In this document: one piece after another, positions 36,301-44,449 of the stretch
Numbering within the stretch: position 1 is the stretch's first letter
Layout: every line of letters starts with the position of its first letter
From: JAKACA01 sp052143575
Lineage (GTDB): Bacteria; Actinomycetota; Acidimicrobiia; Acidimicrobiales; Bog-793
NCBI GenBank assembly: GCA_052143575.1
Contig: JBKQSP010000014.1
Coordinates: 62,001 to 126,000, forward strand
Length of the DNA: 64,000 bases
Direction: 5' to 3'
The notes under the pieces: model-generated
What the model was told of the DNA's origin: nothing
Databases searched by the model: none
Seen by the model: only the letters and a program-made list of their open reading frames with translations
Program-made: the position numbers and the translations under genes

Positions 36301-38717
36301 CCGTTCGTCTGGGCGAAGTAGACGCGGGCGACGTGTTCGTGGATGCGCGCCTTGCCGATCCGCTCGCGCTCGAGGCGAAGGGCGTTCTCGTAGTGCTCGA
36401 GGGCGAGGCTGACCTTGCCGCCGCGGGCGAGGGCCGTCCCGTAGTCGGTCTCGAAGGCGCTGCCGACCGACAGGTGGTACTCGATGGCGATGGTCTCGGC
36501 CATCGCGAGGAACGCCAGGGCGTCGTCGTCGGCCTGTGCCGCCAATGCCAGCCTGGCGGCCCGGTGGTTGGCCTGGAAGGACCGCCTCGGGTCGCCGGCG
36601 ATCTCGCCGAGGGCGTAGTGGCGGGCAATGTCGTAGACGACCTCCGGCCGGTTGTCGCCTGTCTCCTGCAATGCCCGTGCCAACAATTCGTGGGCCTTGC
36701 GGGAGGCGCGCTCGTCGATGGAGCCGAGAAGGACCTCGCGAACGCCTTCGTGCAAGAAGGCGTACCGCTCGCTGCCGTGCGCCTCGACGACGCGGGCGCG
36801 GGCGGCTTCGCCGAGGGCGACGTGCACGTCGCCCGTCGGCCAGTGCGTGATCGTCGCCAGGAGGTCGACGCTGAAGCTCGACCCGATCACGGCGGCTTCG
36901 GTCAGCAACCAGCGCGTCGCCGGGCGAAGGGCGTCGAGGCGGCGCAGGGCGAGGCCGCGCACGTCGGTCGGCAGGTCGAGGCTGGCGAGGGCCTCTGCGT
37001 CGACGGAGAACGTGCCCCAGGAGGGGCGCAGCACGCCCGCTTCGAGGGCCGAGCGCAGGTACTCGACGGCGGCGGCCGGGTTGCCGTTCGCCCGGATCGT
37101 GATCTCGTTGGCGAGGCTCGGCTCGAGGGCGTCACCGCCGAGCTGCCAGGTGAGGATGCCCTCGATCTGCTCGTCGCTCAGCACGGGCAGCTCGATGCGG
37201 CGCCTCACCGCCTCGCCCATCTCGGCACGCAGTCGCCCGAGGGCGGGGGCGTTGGCGGGGTCGCTGCGGGCCGTGAGGACGACCACGAGCGGCAGCCGGT
37301 CGAGCTCGGGAGCAAGGTACGACAGGACGCGGTGGGTGGCGTCGTCGGCGAGGTGGGCGTTGTCGATGACGAGGAGCGCCCCGCTCGAAGAGGCCAGGGC
37401 GACGGCCATCAACAGGTGGGCCGCCTCGATGACGGCGAACTCGTGGTAGGAGGCTTCGGCTCCCCGCTCTGCGGCGACCGACACGAACCTGTCGAGGTCA
37501 GGAGAGAGGCCGACGAGCGACGTTGCCGCACCGGCGCGGTCGAGGCCCATCTCCTGGCGCAAGTGGGCGAGCCGAACGGGATCGCGCGTCTCGAGATCGG
37601 CGAGGAAGCGCCCCAAAGCCTGCGCGAGCGGCCCGAGGGGACCCGGGTGATCGAGGCCGATGTGGGTCTCGAGGACGGTCATGCCGTTGCCACGGGCGAT
37701 GAGCGCCAGCTCGGCGACGAGACGGGTCTTGCCGCCTCCGGGGTCGGACTCGACGAGCACGGCCGATCCCATGCCGGACGAGCGACATTCGTTCGCCGTC
37801 TCGAGAAGGGCCGACAACTCGCTGTCACGCCCGATGAGGGTGACGATCGAGTTGGGGCGGTCGGCGACGGAGTGGCCGAGCGGTGCCTCGACGGCGAGCG
37901 TCCCACGGCGGAGCGCTTCGATGTCGGCGAGGAGCGAGCCGGCGTCCTGGTAGCGGTCGTCCGGATCCTTGGCGAGGAGCCGGTCGATGATCCGTGACAG
38001 CTGGAGCGACACGTTCGGTTCGATCGTGCGGGCGTCCGGGGGGGCCTGCACGGCGTGCATGCGGACGACCTCGCCGGCGTCGGAGGCTCGGAAGGGCGGA
38101 CGCCCCGTCACGCACTCGAACAGGACGGCACCGAGGGAGTAGAGGTCGGAGCGCCGGTCGACCGGCCGGCGGACCATCCCGGTCTGCTCCGGCGCGCTGT
38201 AGAGGACCGTGCCGATGACGGCGTCCTCCGGCTGGCGCGTGCCCGTCTGGGTGGCGAGCCCGAAGTCGATGAGCACTGCCCGCCCGTCGGCTCGCAGGAC
38301 GATGTTGCGGGGGGCGACGTCGCGGTGCACGAGACCGACACGGTGGGCGACGTCGAGCGCCGAGGCCACGTCGGAGGCGACCGAGAGCACCCGGGACTCC
38401 GGGAGGGCCCCCTCCTCCTCGACGGCCTGGGCGAGGGTGCGGCCGCCGATGAGCTCCATGGCGAGGTAGGAGACGCGGTTCGTCTCACCGACTTCGTAGA
38501 CCTTGCCGAGGCAGGGATGCCGGATGGCGGCGAGGATGGCGGCCTCACGGCGGAAGGTGAGCCGGGACGGATCGTCCGGGCCGCTCAGCTCCTGGATCTT
38601 GACGGCGTACTCTTCGCCCTGGCGAACGGCGCGGTAGACAGCCGTCGTAGCGCCCCGACCGAGCTCCTCGACGAGCTCGAACCCAGGAATCGCGTTCCTT
38701 GACGCCTCGGCAGGCAC
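33354..38717 (-). CDS. Ser/Thr kinase-ATPase-TPR-GAF-GAF-GGDEF signalling protein
   Basis: This 1787-residue cytoplasmic signalling protein combines several modules. Residues about 12-270 form a Ser/Thr kinase with YAVKI, catalytic loop HRDVAPRN and IDFGLA, all intact. At about 295-560 there is an AAA/STAND-type ATPase with GRDSEL, a P-loop SDPGGGKT (first position degenerate) and Walker B LLVIDNAHL. About 560-1280 is helical repeat, TPR-like. Two GAF sensor domains follow (about 1285-1440 and 1455-1595), then a GGDEF diguanylate cyclase with RYGGEEF near 1702-1708. The product-inhibition RxxD is lost (GSGD). There are no membrane segments. It lies downstream of a GH18 gene and its stop is 7 bases from the convergent GNAT. 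GTG 38717 is the start. Confidence 0.87.
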   Translation of the reverse strand: MPAEASRNAIPGFELVEELGRGATTAVYRAVRQGEEYAVKIQELSGPDDPSRLTFRREAAILAAIRHPCLGKVYEVGETNRVSYLAMELIGGRTLAQAVEEEGALPESRVLSVASDVASALDVAHRVGLVHRDVAPRNIVLRADGRAVLIDFGLATQTGTRQPEDAVIGTVLYSAPEQTGMVRRPVDRRSDLYSLGAVLFECVTGRPPFRASDAGEVVRMHAVQAPPDARTIEPNVSLQLSRIIDRLLAKDPDDRYQDAGSLLADIEALRRGTLAVEAPLGHSVADRPNSIVTLIGRDSELSALLETANECRSSGMGSAVLVESDPGGGKTRLVAELALIARGNGMTVLETHIGLDHPGPLGPLAQALGRFLADLETRDPVRLAHLRQEMGLDRAGAATSLVGLSPDLDRFVSVAAERGAEASYHEFAVIEAAHLLMAVALASSSGALLVIDNAHLADDATHRVLSYLAPELDRLPLVVVLTARSDPANAPALGRLRAEMGEAVRRRIELPVLSDEQIEGILTWQLGGDALEPSLANEITIRANGNPAAAVEYLRSALEAGVLRPSWGTFSVDAEALASLDLPTDVRGLALRRLDALRPATRWLLTEAAVIGSSFSVDLLATITHWPTGDVHVALGEAARARVVEAHGSERYAFLHEGVREVLLGSIDERASRKAHELLARALQETGDNRPEVVYDIARHYALGEIAGDPRRSFQANHRAARLALAAQADDDALAFLAMAETIAIEYHLSVGSAFETDYGTALARGGKVSLALEHYENALRLERERIGKARIHEHVARVYFAQTNGTMGLKHARDGLAELGKPLPSNNALVVLSTLWKCFLGLLLGVTRIGFGGARRGQREKVRLECRLLEVAGDSADLEHRSFLSVGAALRALLPANRLGHSREYVGVYAHLGVVLAQIRLVNFARIVARHTTRVAERTGDRGTVVHAKLLEAISLEFQGESVQSQQVLADVLRHETRWLQPGEYLSGVLAACIGLGLRGRILEQVAWVEEATWHSGTATRIADGTVNGLDFVGIGIAGLLEQPTLGLERITRVNERFASTQQSRISMAGYQVALTTFHFGLNELGDPFEQAISEFRSQKLPPWNCPYNLSSFWIVQAYGRLAQLLNCVDKDRKERRRQARRAVRDLHIAARTPLMRAHYYAARTGLLVARGRYKAALRASSKGQALLIGLDGPGVEMAIQMARSRALGGAGYHEESERMAVAASRLAEDLGITAFVRWVQPPLSERPRRGPLARSARQSMGGAHVRVSGFHAIGAGGVRVASRAARQLEALLQVGAAAARVLDPEELARLALDETVRILNAERALLFLTNENSGLVRPHLGRDAAGNDLKELTGYSSTVVDRVVATREPMVLTGTEEGAALGSESAVTHGLRSILVAPLQIEDRLLGVVYLDSRLAKGIFTSDDAEILSAIASNVAFALETARLAEMELSVASERRQRQVAELLRDSMRDIGQSLEPRGVLRSILHTSVAALSADAGAILLAEGERLEVAAAVGGGVTLPPEGYDLAKADQPEIAEALRSRKPLSVASVISERNSPLFGLLGRAGSFIVAPLVEREQAVGALVIIARRPNAFGQTQTEVAAALAGQGVVAYENAQLFARVQVLAQRDELSGVANRRYFFEIAGRTFRDARQLGTPLSAMMLDIDHFKNVNDRYGHASGDDVIRVVAQRITKVIGSGDIVGRYGGEEFALVVQAPLPDAHALAERLRQVINEAPIATASGPIDITASVGVAEMETRDADLGRLLQRTDAALYEAKRGGRDQVARAS

Positions 38718-38746
38718 CTATTCACCCATCCAAGGTTGTAGGAAGT

Positions 38747-38764
38747 GGTGGTCAACGGACCACC
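38747..38764. repeat. Inverted repeat between GH18 gene and kinase gene
   Basis: GGTGGTC, loop AACG, GACCACC: 7-bp arms, no mismatch, 30 bases upstream of the kinase start on the minus strand. There is no T-run on either side, so it may be an operator for the kinase gene rather than a terminator. The rest of the 182-base gap shows nothing else. Confidence 0.4.
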
Positions 38765-38899
38765 TTGGGCGATGTGAGCATACTCGGTGGGGTTCCGGCA
38801 TCCCTGAATCACCTGGGGATTCGTCTCGCCGTGCTCTCGTGGAGCCTGCTCGGCCATCCACGCCCCGCCCACTCGCGGCCGACCGCCCGCCGGCGAGGA

Positions 38900-40204
38900 C
38901 TATGGCTGAGTGGCGAGGGGAAGCTTCACGACCGGAGATCCGCCCGCCAGGACGCTGATCATCTCGGGGGCGTCCTGCACCATCCCGAGCTCCCAGGCCC
39001 CGACGCCGGCGATGTGGAACTGGGCTGCCAGCGCCGTCTTGAGGGCAATCGAAGCCGGGTTGTCGAACCATGTCTGATGCCATGAACCGGAGCGGCGGAA
39101 GACCGTATAGGGCGTCTCCGTCACCGGATCCCAGAGCGGTTTGTGGCCATTGTGGGCGACGGATTCGACAATGGCGTCGTAGGTGACGGCGTACGGCGGA
39201 CCGCTCGCCTCCGCCCCGACGTTGGAGCCCTGGGCCGGGAAGTCGTAGCCGTAGAACGGTGTCCCGAGGATCGTCTTGTCGGCGAGGCCGGCGGCCGTGT
39301 AGCTCGCAAGGGCACCGACGACGCTGAGGGCCGCCCCCGTGAGCGGAGCGTTGGCAGAAGGGATCTCGGTGTCGTCCATGTCGTAGGCCATGACGAACAG
39401 ATCGTTCACGGAGCGGGCGAGTGCCGGCACGTCGAAGAAGCCCGTCGTGTCCGCCACCGACTGGGGAAAGGTGTTCAACATGATCGTCCAGGTCGGGTCA
39501 AGTGCCCGCAGGCGTGAGGAGAAGGCCGCCACGAAGGCGACGAAGCCACTGCGATCGGATGCGTCCTGACCCTCGAGGTCGAGGTCGACCCCGTCGAAGC
39601 CGGCGCTCGACAGCTGCGGCGCCAGCTCGTCGGCGAGGCGCCTGCCGGCGCTGAGCGGATGGGCGGAGAGCGCCCCGAGCACGGCCTGGCTCTGCGAGAA
39701 CACGCTCAGCAGGACGCGATCACGGTCGGCGTGCCCCACCGTCACGAGCTCGCCGGCGCTGCCGTCCTGCAGCGACGTCCACCCGGCGGAGGAACTCGTC
39801 TCCTCGAGGGCACCGTTGCGCTCGACGTTGAGGGCGTAGTACACGAGGTCGGTGAAGGCGGCGAGATCGGCGTTGCCGAGCGAGCCGAGCTCGTAGTAGG
39901 GGACGAAGCCGACGACTTGATGGCGCCCGAGCGGTTTGCGGTACGGCCGCTTGCCGAGCGGGGGGGCGGCCGCCCCCTGTCGGGTCGGGAGCGTGACGTT
40001 CACGGCCTGCGCCGCGGCCAGCAGCGTGCGCGACTCCTCAGCGGCGTACGGGTTGGTCGTGGTCGGGATGCTGGGGGCGGTCGTGGTCGTCGTGCCGCTG
40101 CCGGAGCCGCCGACGTTGCTCACGACGACACCGACGGCGGTGAGTGTGCCGGCGAGCACGACGACGGCGGCGATGGCGATGCCGGTGCGTCGGCGTTGGG
40201 TCAT
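38900..40204 (-). CDS. GH18-family glycoside hydrolase (membrane-anchored)
   Basis: This 434-residue extracytoplasmic hydrolase should cleave beta-1,4-linked N-acetylglucosamine polymers (chitin or peptidoglycan glycan). A single hydrophobic N-terminal segment (residues 8-30) followed by a Gly/Ser/Thr linker acts as signal anchor. The GH18 core has the catalytic DxxDxDxE as DGVDLDLE (about 205-212), with MAYDMDD downstream in the place of the YD substrate motif. There are no LysM or chitin-binding modules. A TANNNT box 9 bases upstream suggests a near-leaderless start. It is divergent from the PIN gene. Confidence 0.85.
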   Translation of the reverse strand: MTQRRRTGIAIAAVVVLAGTLTAVGVVVSNVGGSGSGTTTTTAPSIPTTTNPYAAEESRTLLAAAQAVNVTLPTRQGAAAPPLGKRPYRKPLGRHQVVGFVPYYELGSLGNADLAAFTDLVYYALNVERNGALEETSSSAGWTSLQDGSAGELVTVGHADRDRVLLSVFSQSQAVLGALSAHPLSAGRRLADELAPQLSSAGFDGVDLDLEGQDASDRSGFVAFVAAFSSRLRALDPTWTIMLNTFPQSVADTTGFFDVPALARSVNDLFVMAYDMDDTEIPSANAPLTGAALSVVGALASYTAAGLADKTILGTPFYGYDFPAQGSNVGAEASGPPYAVTYDAIVESVAHNGHKPLWDPVTETPYTVFRRSGSWHQTWFDNPASIALKTALAAQFHIAGVGAWELGMVQDAPEMISVLAGGSPVVKLPLATQP

Positions 40205-40213
40205 GGCGCGCCG

Positions 40214-40219
40214 AGCGTA
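40214..40219 (-). promoter_or_regulatory. Putative -10 (TACGCT) of the GH18 gene
   Basis: TACGCT on the minus strand ends 9 bases before ATG 40204. The same hexamer occurs on the plus strand at 40299 for the divergent gene. Confidence 0.35.
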
Positions 40220-40298
40220 CCGGTGACCAGTGCCTGCCGGGTGTCGAGGGGGCCGGCGCCCCTGGGCGCCCTGTCGTCGACGCGCCCCGGGCGGTCAT

Positions 40299-40304
40299 TA
40301 CGCT
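40299..40304 (+). promoter_or_regulatory. Putative -10 (TACGCT) of the PIN/TRAM gene
   Basis: TACGCT, 7 bases, then GTG 40312. It selects this GTG over an upstream in-frame start at 40144 that would run into the divergent gene. Confidence 0.45.
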
Positions 40305-40311
40305 CTCGCCA

Positions 40312-41412
40312 GTGGTATTCGTCGAGATCCTCCGCCTCATCGTCGTCGTCAGCGGCGCCCTCGTCGGCCTGTCCGTCACCGAGAACGCCTCCTCGGGCGG
40401 CCGCGTCCTCGGGGCGACGATCGGCGTTCTCGTCGCCTACGTCATCGGCGGCGCCTTCGGCCGCATCGTGGAGCGCCTCTCGCAGACGGCGACTCGCCGC
40501 TGGCGCGACCTGCCGGCGACCGAGATACTCGCCGGCGCCCTCCTCGGCGGCCTCGGCCTCCTCCTCGGCTGCGTCGTGTGCATCCCCCTGTTCGTCTTCG
40601 TCAAACAGGACTTCGACTACCCGATCGCCGCCGCCGTGGCGTGGATCGTGGGGTACCTCGGCCTCCGCGTCGGGATGTCGAAAGGGCGCCAGCTCTCCGA
40701 CGCCGCCCGCCTCTCGCGGCGACTGGCCGTGGGGGACGCCGAGGCCAACGCCGGTGCTCTCATGGCGGACACCTCGGCGGTGATGGACCGGGCCTTTCTC
40801 GTGCTCGGGCGCGCCGGCCTGCTCGGCACCGAGATCCTCGTGCCCGAACCGGTCGCCGACGAGTTGCGCACCCTGGCGGACGGCCCCGACCCCGTCGCCT
40901 CCCGCCGAGCCAGGCGCGGGCTCGAGGCGCTGGAGGCGATCCGCGAGGCCGGCGTGACCGTCACGATCGTCAGCGGCGACGTGCCGGCGGCCGCCATGAC
41001 CGAGGAGAAGGTGCTCGCCATCGCCGACCGCCTCGGGGTCCGGGTCGTGACCTCCTCGGCCGAGGTCGCCCGCCAGCAGGCGGCCATCGGCATCCCCATC
41101 ATCGACATGCGGGCGCTGCTGGCGGATCTGGCGCCGGACCACGTGCCAGGTGAGCGCCTCCGTGTCGACCTCGTGAGAGCCGGCAAGCAGCCCCGCCAGG
41201 CCGTCGGCTACCTGCCCGACGGCGACATGGTCGTCGTGAACGACGCTGCCCACCGCATCGGCGAGGACGGCGTCGACATCTCCGTGCTGTCGACGCGTCC
41301 GACGAGCCAGGGCCTCATCGTCTTCGGCCAGGCGATCGACGCCTCCAGCGAGATGGGCGGCGAGATCGGCGACGAGGGCGACGACTGGGACGGGGCGGCC
41401 TCCGAACGCTGA
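40312..41412 (+). CDS. YacL-like membrane PIN-TRAM protein
   Basis: This 366-residue protein has four N-terminal membrane segments (about 1-125), a PIN nuclease-like domain (about 145-265, with acidic residues in LMADTSAVMD, EPVADELRTLAD and EEKVLAIADRLGVRVVTSS) and a TRAM-like RNA-binding domain (about 285-335, RQAVGYLPDGDMVVVNDA). This is the architecture of Bacillus YacL, whose role is not settled but suggests membrane-linked RNA cleavage or binding. The C-terminal tail is acidic. Its stop codon directly abuts the stop codon of convergent pntB, with no base between. Confidence 0.88.
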   Translation: MVFVEILRLIVVVSGALVGLSVTENASSGGRVLGATIGVLVAYVIGGAFGRIVERLSQTATRRWRDLPATEILAGALLGGLGLLLGCVVCIPLFVFVKQDFDYPIAAAVAWIVGYLGLRVGMSKGRQLSDAARLSRRLAVGDAEANAGALMADTSAVMDRAFLVLGRAGLLGTEILVPEPVADELRTLADGPDPVASRRARRGLEALEAIREAGVTVTIVSGDVPAAAMTEEKVLAIADRLGVRVVTSSAEVARQQAAIGIPIIDMRALLADLAPDHVPGERLRVDLVRAGKQPRQAVGYLPDGDMVVVNDAAHRIGEDGVDISVLSTRPTSQGLIVFGQAIDASSEMGGEIGDEGDDWDGAASER

Positions 41413-42798
41413 CTACAGGTGCTTGATGGCCGTCACGATCTTGGAGAGCGAGTCCTTGGCGTCGCCGAACAGCAGCGTCGTCTTGGGATCGAAGAGCAGC
41501 TCGTTGTCGATGCCGGCGAAGCCCGGGCGCATGGAGCGCTTCAGGAAGACGATGTTCTTCGCCTCGTCGACCGAGAGGATGGGCATGCCGTAGATGGGGC
41601 TCCCGGGAGAGTTCTTGGCCGCCGGGTTGACGACGTCGTTGGCGCCGACCACGAGGGCGACGTCGGCCGTCTGGAACTCGGGGTTGGCGTCGTCCATCTC
41701 CTTCAGCTGGTCGTAGGGCACGTTCGCCTCGGCGAGGAGCACGTTCATGTGACCCGGCATTCGGCCGGCCACCGGGTGGATGGCGTAGATGACCTCGACA
41801 CCGCGCGCCTCCAACAGCTCGGCCAGCTCGCGGGCGGTGTGCTGCGCCTGGGCGACGGCAAGGCCGTAACCCGGCACGATGATCACCTTGCGCGAGTACG
41901 CCAGCAGCACGGCGATGTCGTCGGCGCTCGCCGAGCGCACGGCGCGGTCCGTGGCGCCCTCGGCCCCGCCGGTGGCGGTGATGACGGAGCCGAACGCGCT
42001 GAAGAGGATGTTCGGCAGCGATCGGCCCATGGCGGCGCTCATCATCCGTGTCAGGAGCGTGCCGGATGCTCCGACGAGGGTGCCGGCCACGACGAGCACG
42101 ACGGAGTGCAGCACGAAGCCGCTGGCGGCAACGGCCAGGCCCGTGAAGGAGTTCAACAACGAGATGAGCACCGGCACGTCGGCGCCGCCGATCGGCAGCA
42201 CGAAGGCGATACCGAACAGGAGGGCGAGCCCGGCGACGACAGCCAGGAGCCAGGTGTGCGGGCTCACGCAGGCGATGACGCCGAGCGCCAGGATGGCGGC
42301 GCCGACGATGCCGTTCAGGACCTGCTGACCGGGGTAGGTGACGGGCCGGCCCGTCATGAGCTCCTGCAGCTTGGCGAAGGCGATGGCGGAGCCCGAGAAC
42401 GAGACGCAACCGATGATCACTCCAAAGAGCACCTCGACCACCTGGTAGACGGCGAGCTGCGACGGCGTTGCCTTCAGGAAGGTCGTGAGGGCGATGAGGG
42501 CGGCAGCGCCGCCGCCGACGCCGTTGAAGGCCGCCACCATCTGGGGGATGGCCGTCATCTTCACGAGCCGGGCGGCCGGGAACCCGACGACGGCTCCGAT
42601 CGCCATGGCGCCCACCATGAGGGCGAAACGGGAGAGACCGGGCGTGGCGAACGTCATCCCGACGGCGATCGTCATGCCGGCAGCCCCGATGAGGTTGCCG
42701 GCCCGCGCCGTCTTCGGTCCGGAGAGGCCGCTCAAGGCGACGATGAAACAGACGGCGGCGATGAGATAGGCGAGGCGGATGCCGGTGTCGATGCTCAT
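41413..42798 (-). CDS. pntB: NAD(P) transhydrogenase subunit beta
   Basis: PntB is the membrane subunit with the NADP(H)-binding domain III of the proton-pumping transhydrogenase (NADH + NADP+ to NAD+ + NADPH). The 461-residue protein has about nine membrane segments followed by the Rossmann domain with VPGYGLAVAQAQHTARELAELL, IHPVAGRMPGHMNVLLAEA and GANDVVNPAA, all hallmark motifs. ATG 42798 overlaps the pntA2 stop (ATGA). It is the last gene of pntA1-pntA2-pntB. Confidence 0.96.
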   Translation of the reverse strand: MSIDTGIRLAYLIAAVCFIVALSGLSGPKTARAGNLIGAAGMTIAVGMTFATPGLSRFALMVGAMAIGAVVGFPAARLVKMTAIPQMVAAFNGVGGGAAALIALTTFLKATPSQLAVYQVVEVLFGVIIGCVSFSGSAIAFAKLQELMTGRPVTYPGQQVLNGIVGAAILALGVIACVSPHTWLLAVVAGLALLFGIAFVLPIGGADVPVLISLLNSFTGLAVAASGFVLHSVVLVVAGTLVGASGTLLTRMMSAAMGRSLPNILFSAFGSVITATGGAEGATDRAVRSASADDIAVLLAYSRKVIIVPGYGLAVAQAQHTARELAELLEARGVEVIYAIHPVAGRMPGHMNVLLAEANVPYDQLKEMDDANPEFQTADVALVVGANDVVNPAAKNSPGSPIYGMPILSVDEAKNIVFLKRSMRPGFAGIDNELLFDPKTTLLFGDAKDSLSKIVTAIKHL

Positions 42799-43127
42799 GA
42801 CTGGCTCCCCGTCTCGGCCGCCTTGCCCGCCGCCGGGGCATTCGGGCGCCCCTTGAACATCTCGAGCATGCGGTCGGTGACGACGAAGCCGCCCACGACG
42901 TTGATCGTCGCCAGCACGACGGCGGCAAAGCCCAGCGAGATTTCGAGCGAACCGTGTGCCGACCCGAGCACGATCATGGAGCCCACGAGGACGACGCCGT
43001 GGATGGCGTTCGTGCCCGACATGAGCGGGGTGTGCAGGATGCTCGGGACCTTCGAGATGACCTCGAAGCCAACGAAGGCCGAGAGCACGAAGATCGTGAT
43101 GAGCGTGAGGATGTCTGAGCCGTTCAT
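42795..43127 (-). CDS. pntA2: NAD(P) transhydrogenase subunit alpha part 2 (membrane)
   Basis: This 110-residue protein provides the membrane segments that in some bacteria form the C-terminus of PntA. It has about three hydrophobic helices and the typical SKVPSILHTPLMSGTNAIHG. The split alpha subunit (A1 + A2) is the Rhodospirillum-type organisation. ATG 43127 has AAGGAG upstream and overlaps the pntA1 stop. Confidence 0.94.
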   Translation of the reverse strand: MNGSDILTLITIFVLSAFVGFEVISKVPSILHTPLMSGTNAIHGVVLVGSMIVLGSAHGSLEISLGFAAVVLATINVVGGFVVTDRMLEMFKGRPNAPAAGKAAETGSQS

Positions 43128-44260
43128 GCCTGTTCTCCTTCGAGCAGCCCTCTCGTGGGCTCGTGACGAACCTCGCCGCCGAAGGTGACGCAGCAACCGG
43201 CGATGATCTCGTCGGAGAAGTCGGGGTTGAAGGCACCCTCCGACACGAACAAGCCGAGCAGCTCGGCGATGTTGCGGGCGTAGAGGAAGCTGGCGTGCGT
43301 CGCCATCGAGCTGGCGAGGTTGCTGGCGCCGTAGACGGTCACGCCGTTCACGATGACGTCCTTGCCGGGCTCGGAGAGCTCGCAGTTGCCGCCGCTCTCG
43401 GCGGCGAGATCGACGATGACGCTGCCCGGTTTCATGCGGTGCACCATCTCGGCGGTCACGAGCAACGGTGCCGGGCGCCCCGGGATCGCTGCGGTCGTGA
43501 TGACGGCGTCGGCGCCGGCGACTTCGTTCCCGATGAGCTCGCGTTGGCGGGCGAGGAACTCCTCGGACTGCTCGCGGGCGTAGCCGCCTTGGCCTTCCTG
43601 GGTCTCGAGCTCCAATTCGACAAAGGCCGCCCCGAGTGACTTCACCTCGTCTCGGGCGGCCGGGCGGACGTCGTAGGCGCGCACGACGGCCCCGAGCCGC
43701 CGCGCCGTGGCGATCGCCTGCAGCCCGGCCACGCCGGCACCGAGGACGAGGACCTTGGCGGGAGGGACCGTGCCGGCCGCCGTCATGAACATCGGGAAGA
43801 AGCGGGGGAGCCGGTCGGCGGCGATGAGCCCGCCGCGGTACCCCGTCACGGTGGCCTGGGAGGAGAGGGCGTCCATCGCCTGTGCCCGCGAGATGCGCGG
43901 CAGCAGGTCGAGGCTGAAGGCGCCGATTCGCCTCGTCTGCAGGACCTTGACGAGCTCCAGGTTCGCCGCCGGCTGCAGCATGCAGATGAGGGCGGAGCCC
44001 TCCGGGAGATGCCCGGCTTCTGCGATCGTGGGCGCCTGTACCTTGCAGACGACGTCGGCCCCGGCGTAGGTGGCGTCGACGTCGGGCGCGATCGTGGCTC
44101 CCGCTGCCTCGTAGGCCTCGTCGGCGAACAAGGCGCCGTCGCCGGCGCCCGTCTCGATGGTGACGTCGATGCCCTTGGCGAGCAAGCGTGGGAGGGCATC
44201 AGGGACGGTGGCGACACGACGCTCCCCGGGCGCGGTTTCGCGTGGAACGGCTACGTGCAT
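43124..44260 (-). CDS. pntA1: NAD(P) transhydrogenase subunit alpha part 1
   Basis: This cytosolic NAD(H)-binding domain I (378 aa) has AVPRETAPGERRVA at the start, VLVLGAGVAGLQAIATARRLGAVV (the dinucleotide fold, shown only as family pattern) and the mobile-loop region. ATG 44260 (MHVAVPRE) is chosen over an in-frame start 63 bases upstream because it matches the family N-terminus. It leads the pnt operon, divergent from the GAF-GGDEF gene. Confidence 0.95.
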   Translation of the reverse strand: MHVAVPRETAPGERRVATVPDALPRLLAKGIDVTIETGAGDGALFADEAYEAAGATIAPDVDATYAGADVVCKVQAPTIAEAGHLPEGSALICMLQPAANLELVKVLQTRRIGAFSLDLLPRISRAQAMDALSSQATVTGYRGGLIAADRLPRFFPMFMTAAGTVPPAKVLVLGAGVAGLQAIATARRLGAVVRAYDVRPAARDEVKSLGAAFVELELETQEGQGGYAREQSEEFLARQRELIGNEVAGADAVITTAAIPGRPAPLLVTAEMVHRMKPGSVIVDLAAESGGNCELSEPGKDVIVNGVTVYGASNLASSMATHASFLYARNIAELLGLFVSEGAFNPDFSDEIIAGCCVTFGGEVRHEPTRGLLEGEQA

Positions 44261-44347
44261 AATTCCAGGTCTAGCAGCGATCGCCGCATTAAGGCGACCT
44301 GCCGATGTCTGTCCGACCGCCAAAATGCGGTAGGCGCTCGCGTCGCT

Positions 44348-44353
44348 TAGAAT
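44348..44353 (+). promoter_or_regulatory. Putative -10 (TAGAAT) upstream of the GAF-GGDEF gene
   Basis: TAGAAT is a good -10 match followed by GGAAGGAA and GAGGGG before the ATG at 44381. No -35 is evident. Transcription from here would include the 22-codon leader frame. Confidence 0.35.
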
Positions 44354-44380
44354 TCACCGGAAGGAATCGTGAGGGGTGCA

Positions 44381-44449
44381 ATGGCGACGCCACATCTAGA
44401 CAGAGACGTCCTCCCGCGCTGCCGGCCGCCCGCACCCCGTGCCTGCTAG
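44381..44449 (+). CDS. Possible 22-residue leader peptide
   Basis: An ATG with GAGGGG 5 bases upstream opens MATPHLDRDVLPRCRPPAPR-AC, ending at a TAG that lies 8 bases inside the next gene. The overlap with the GTG at 44439 suggests translational coupling or attenuation by a Pro/Arg-rich leader. It is too short to support by coding statistics. Confidence 0.3.
   Translation: MATPHLDRDVLPRCRPPAPRAC

Noticed and set aside
33000..37997. A 1665-codon open frame on the plus strand antisense to the kinase-GGDEF gene
   Set aside because: The opposite strand encodes clear kinase, GAF and GGDEF motifs. High G+C suppresses stop codons, so long antisense frames are expected; the translated product is repetitive Gly/Glu/Arg and has no motif.
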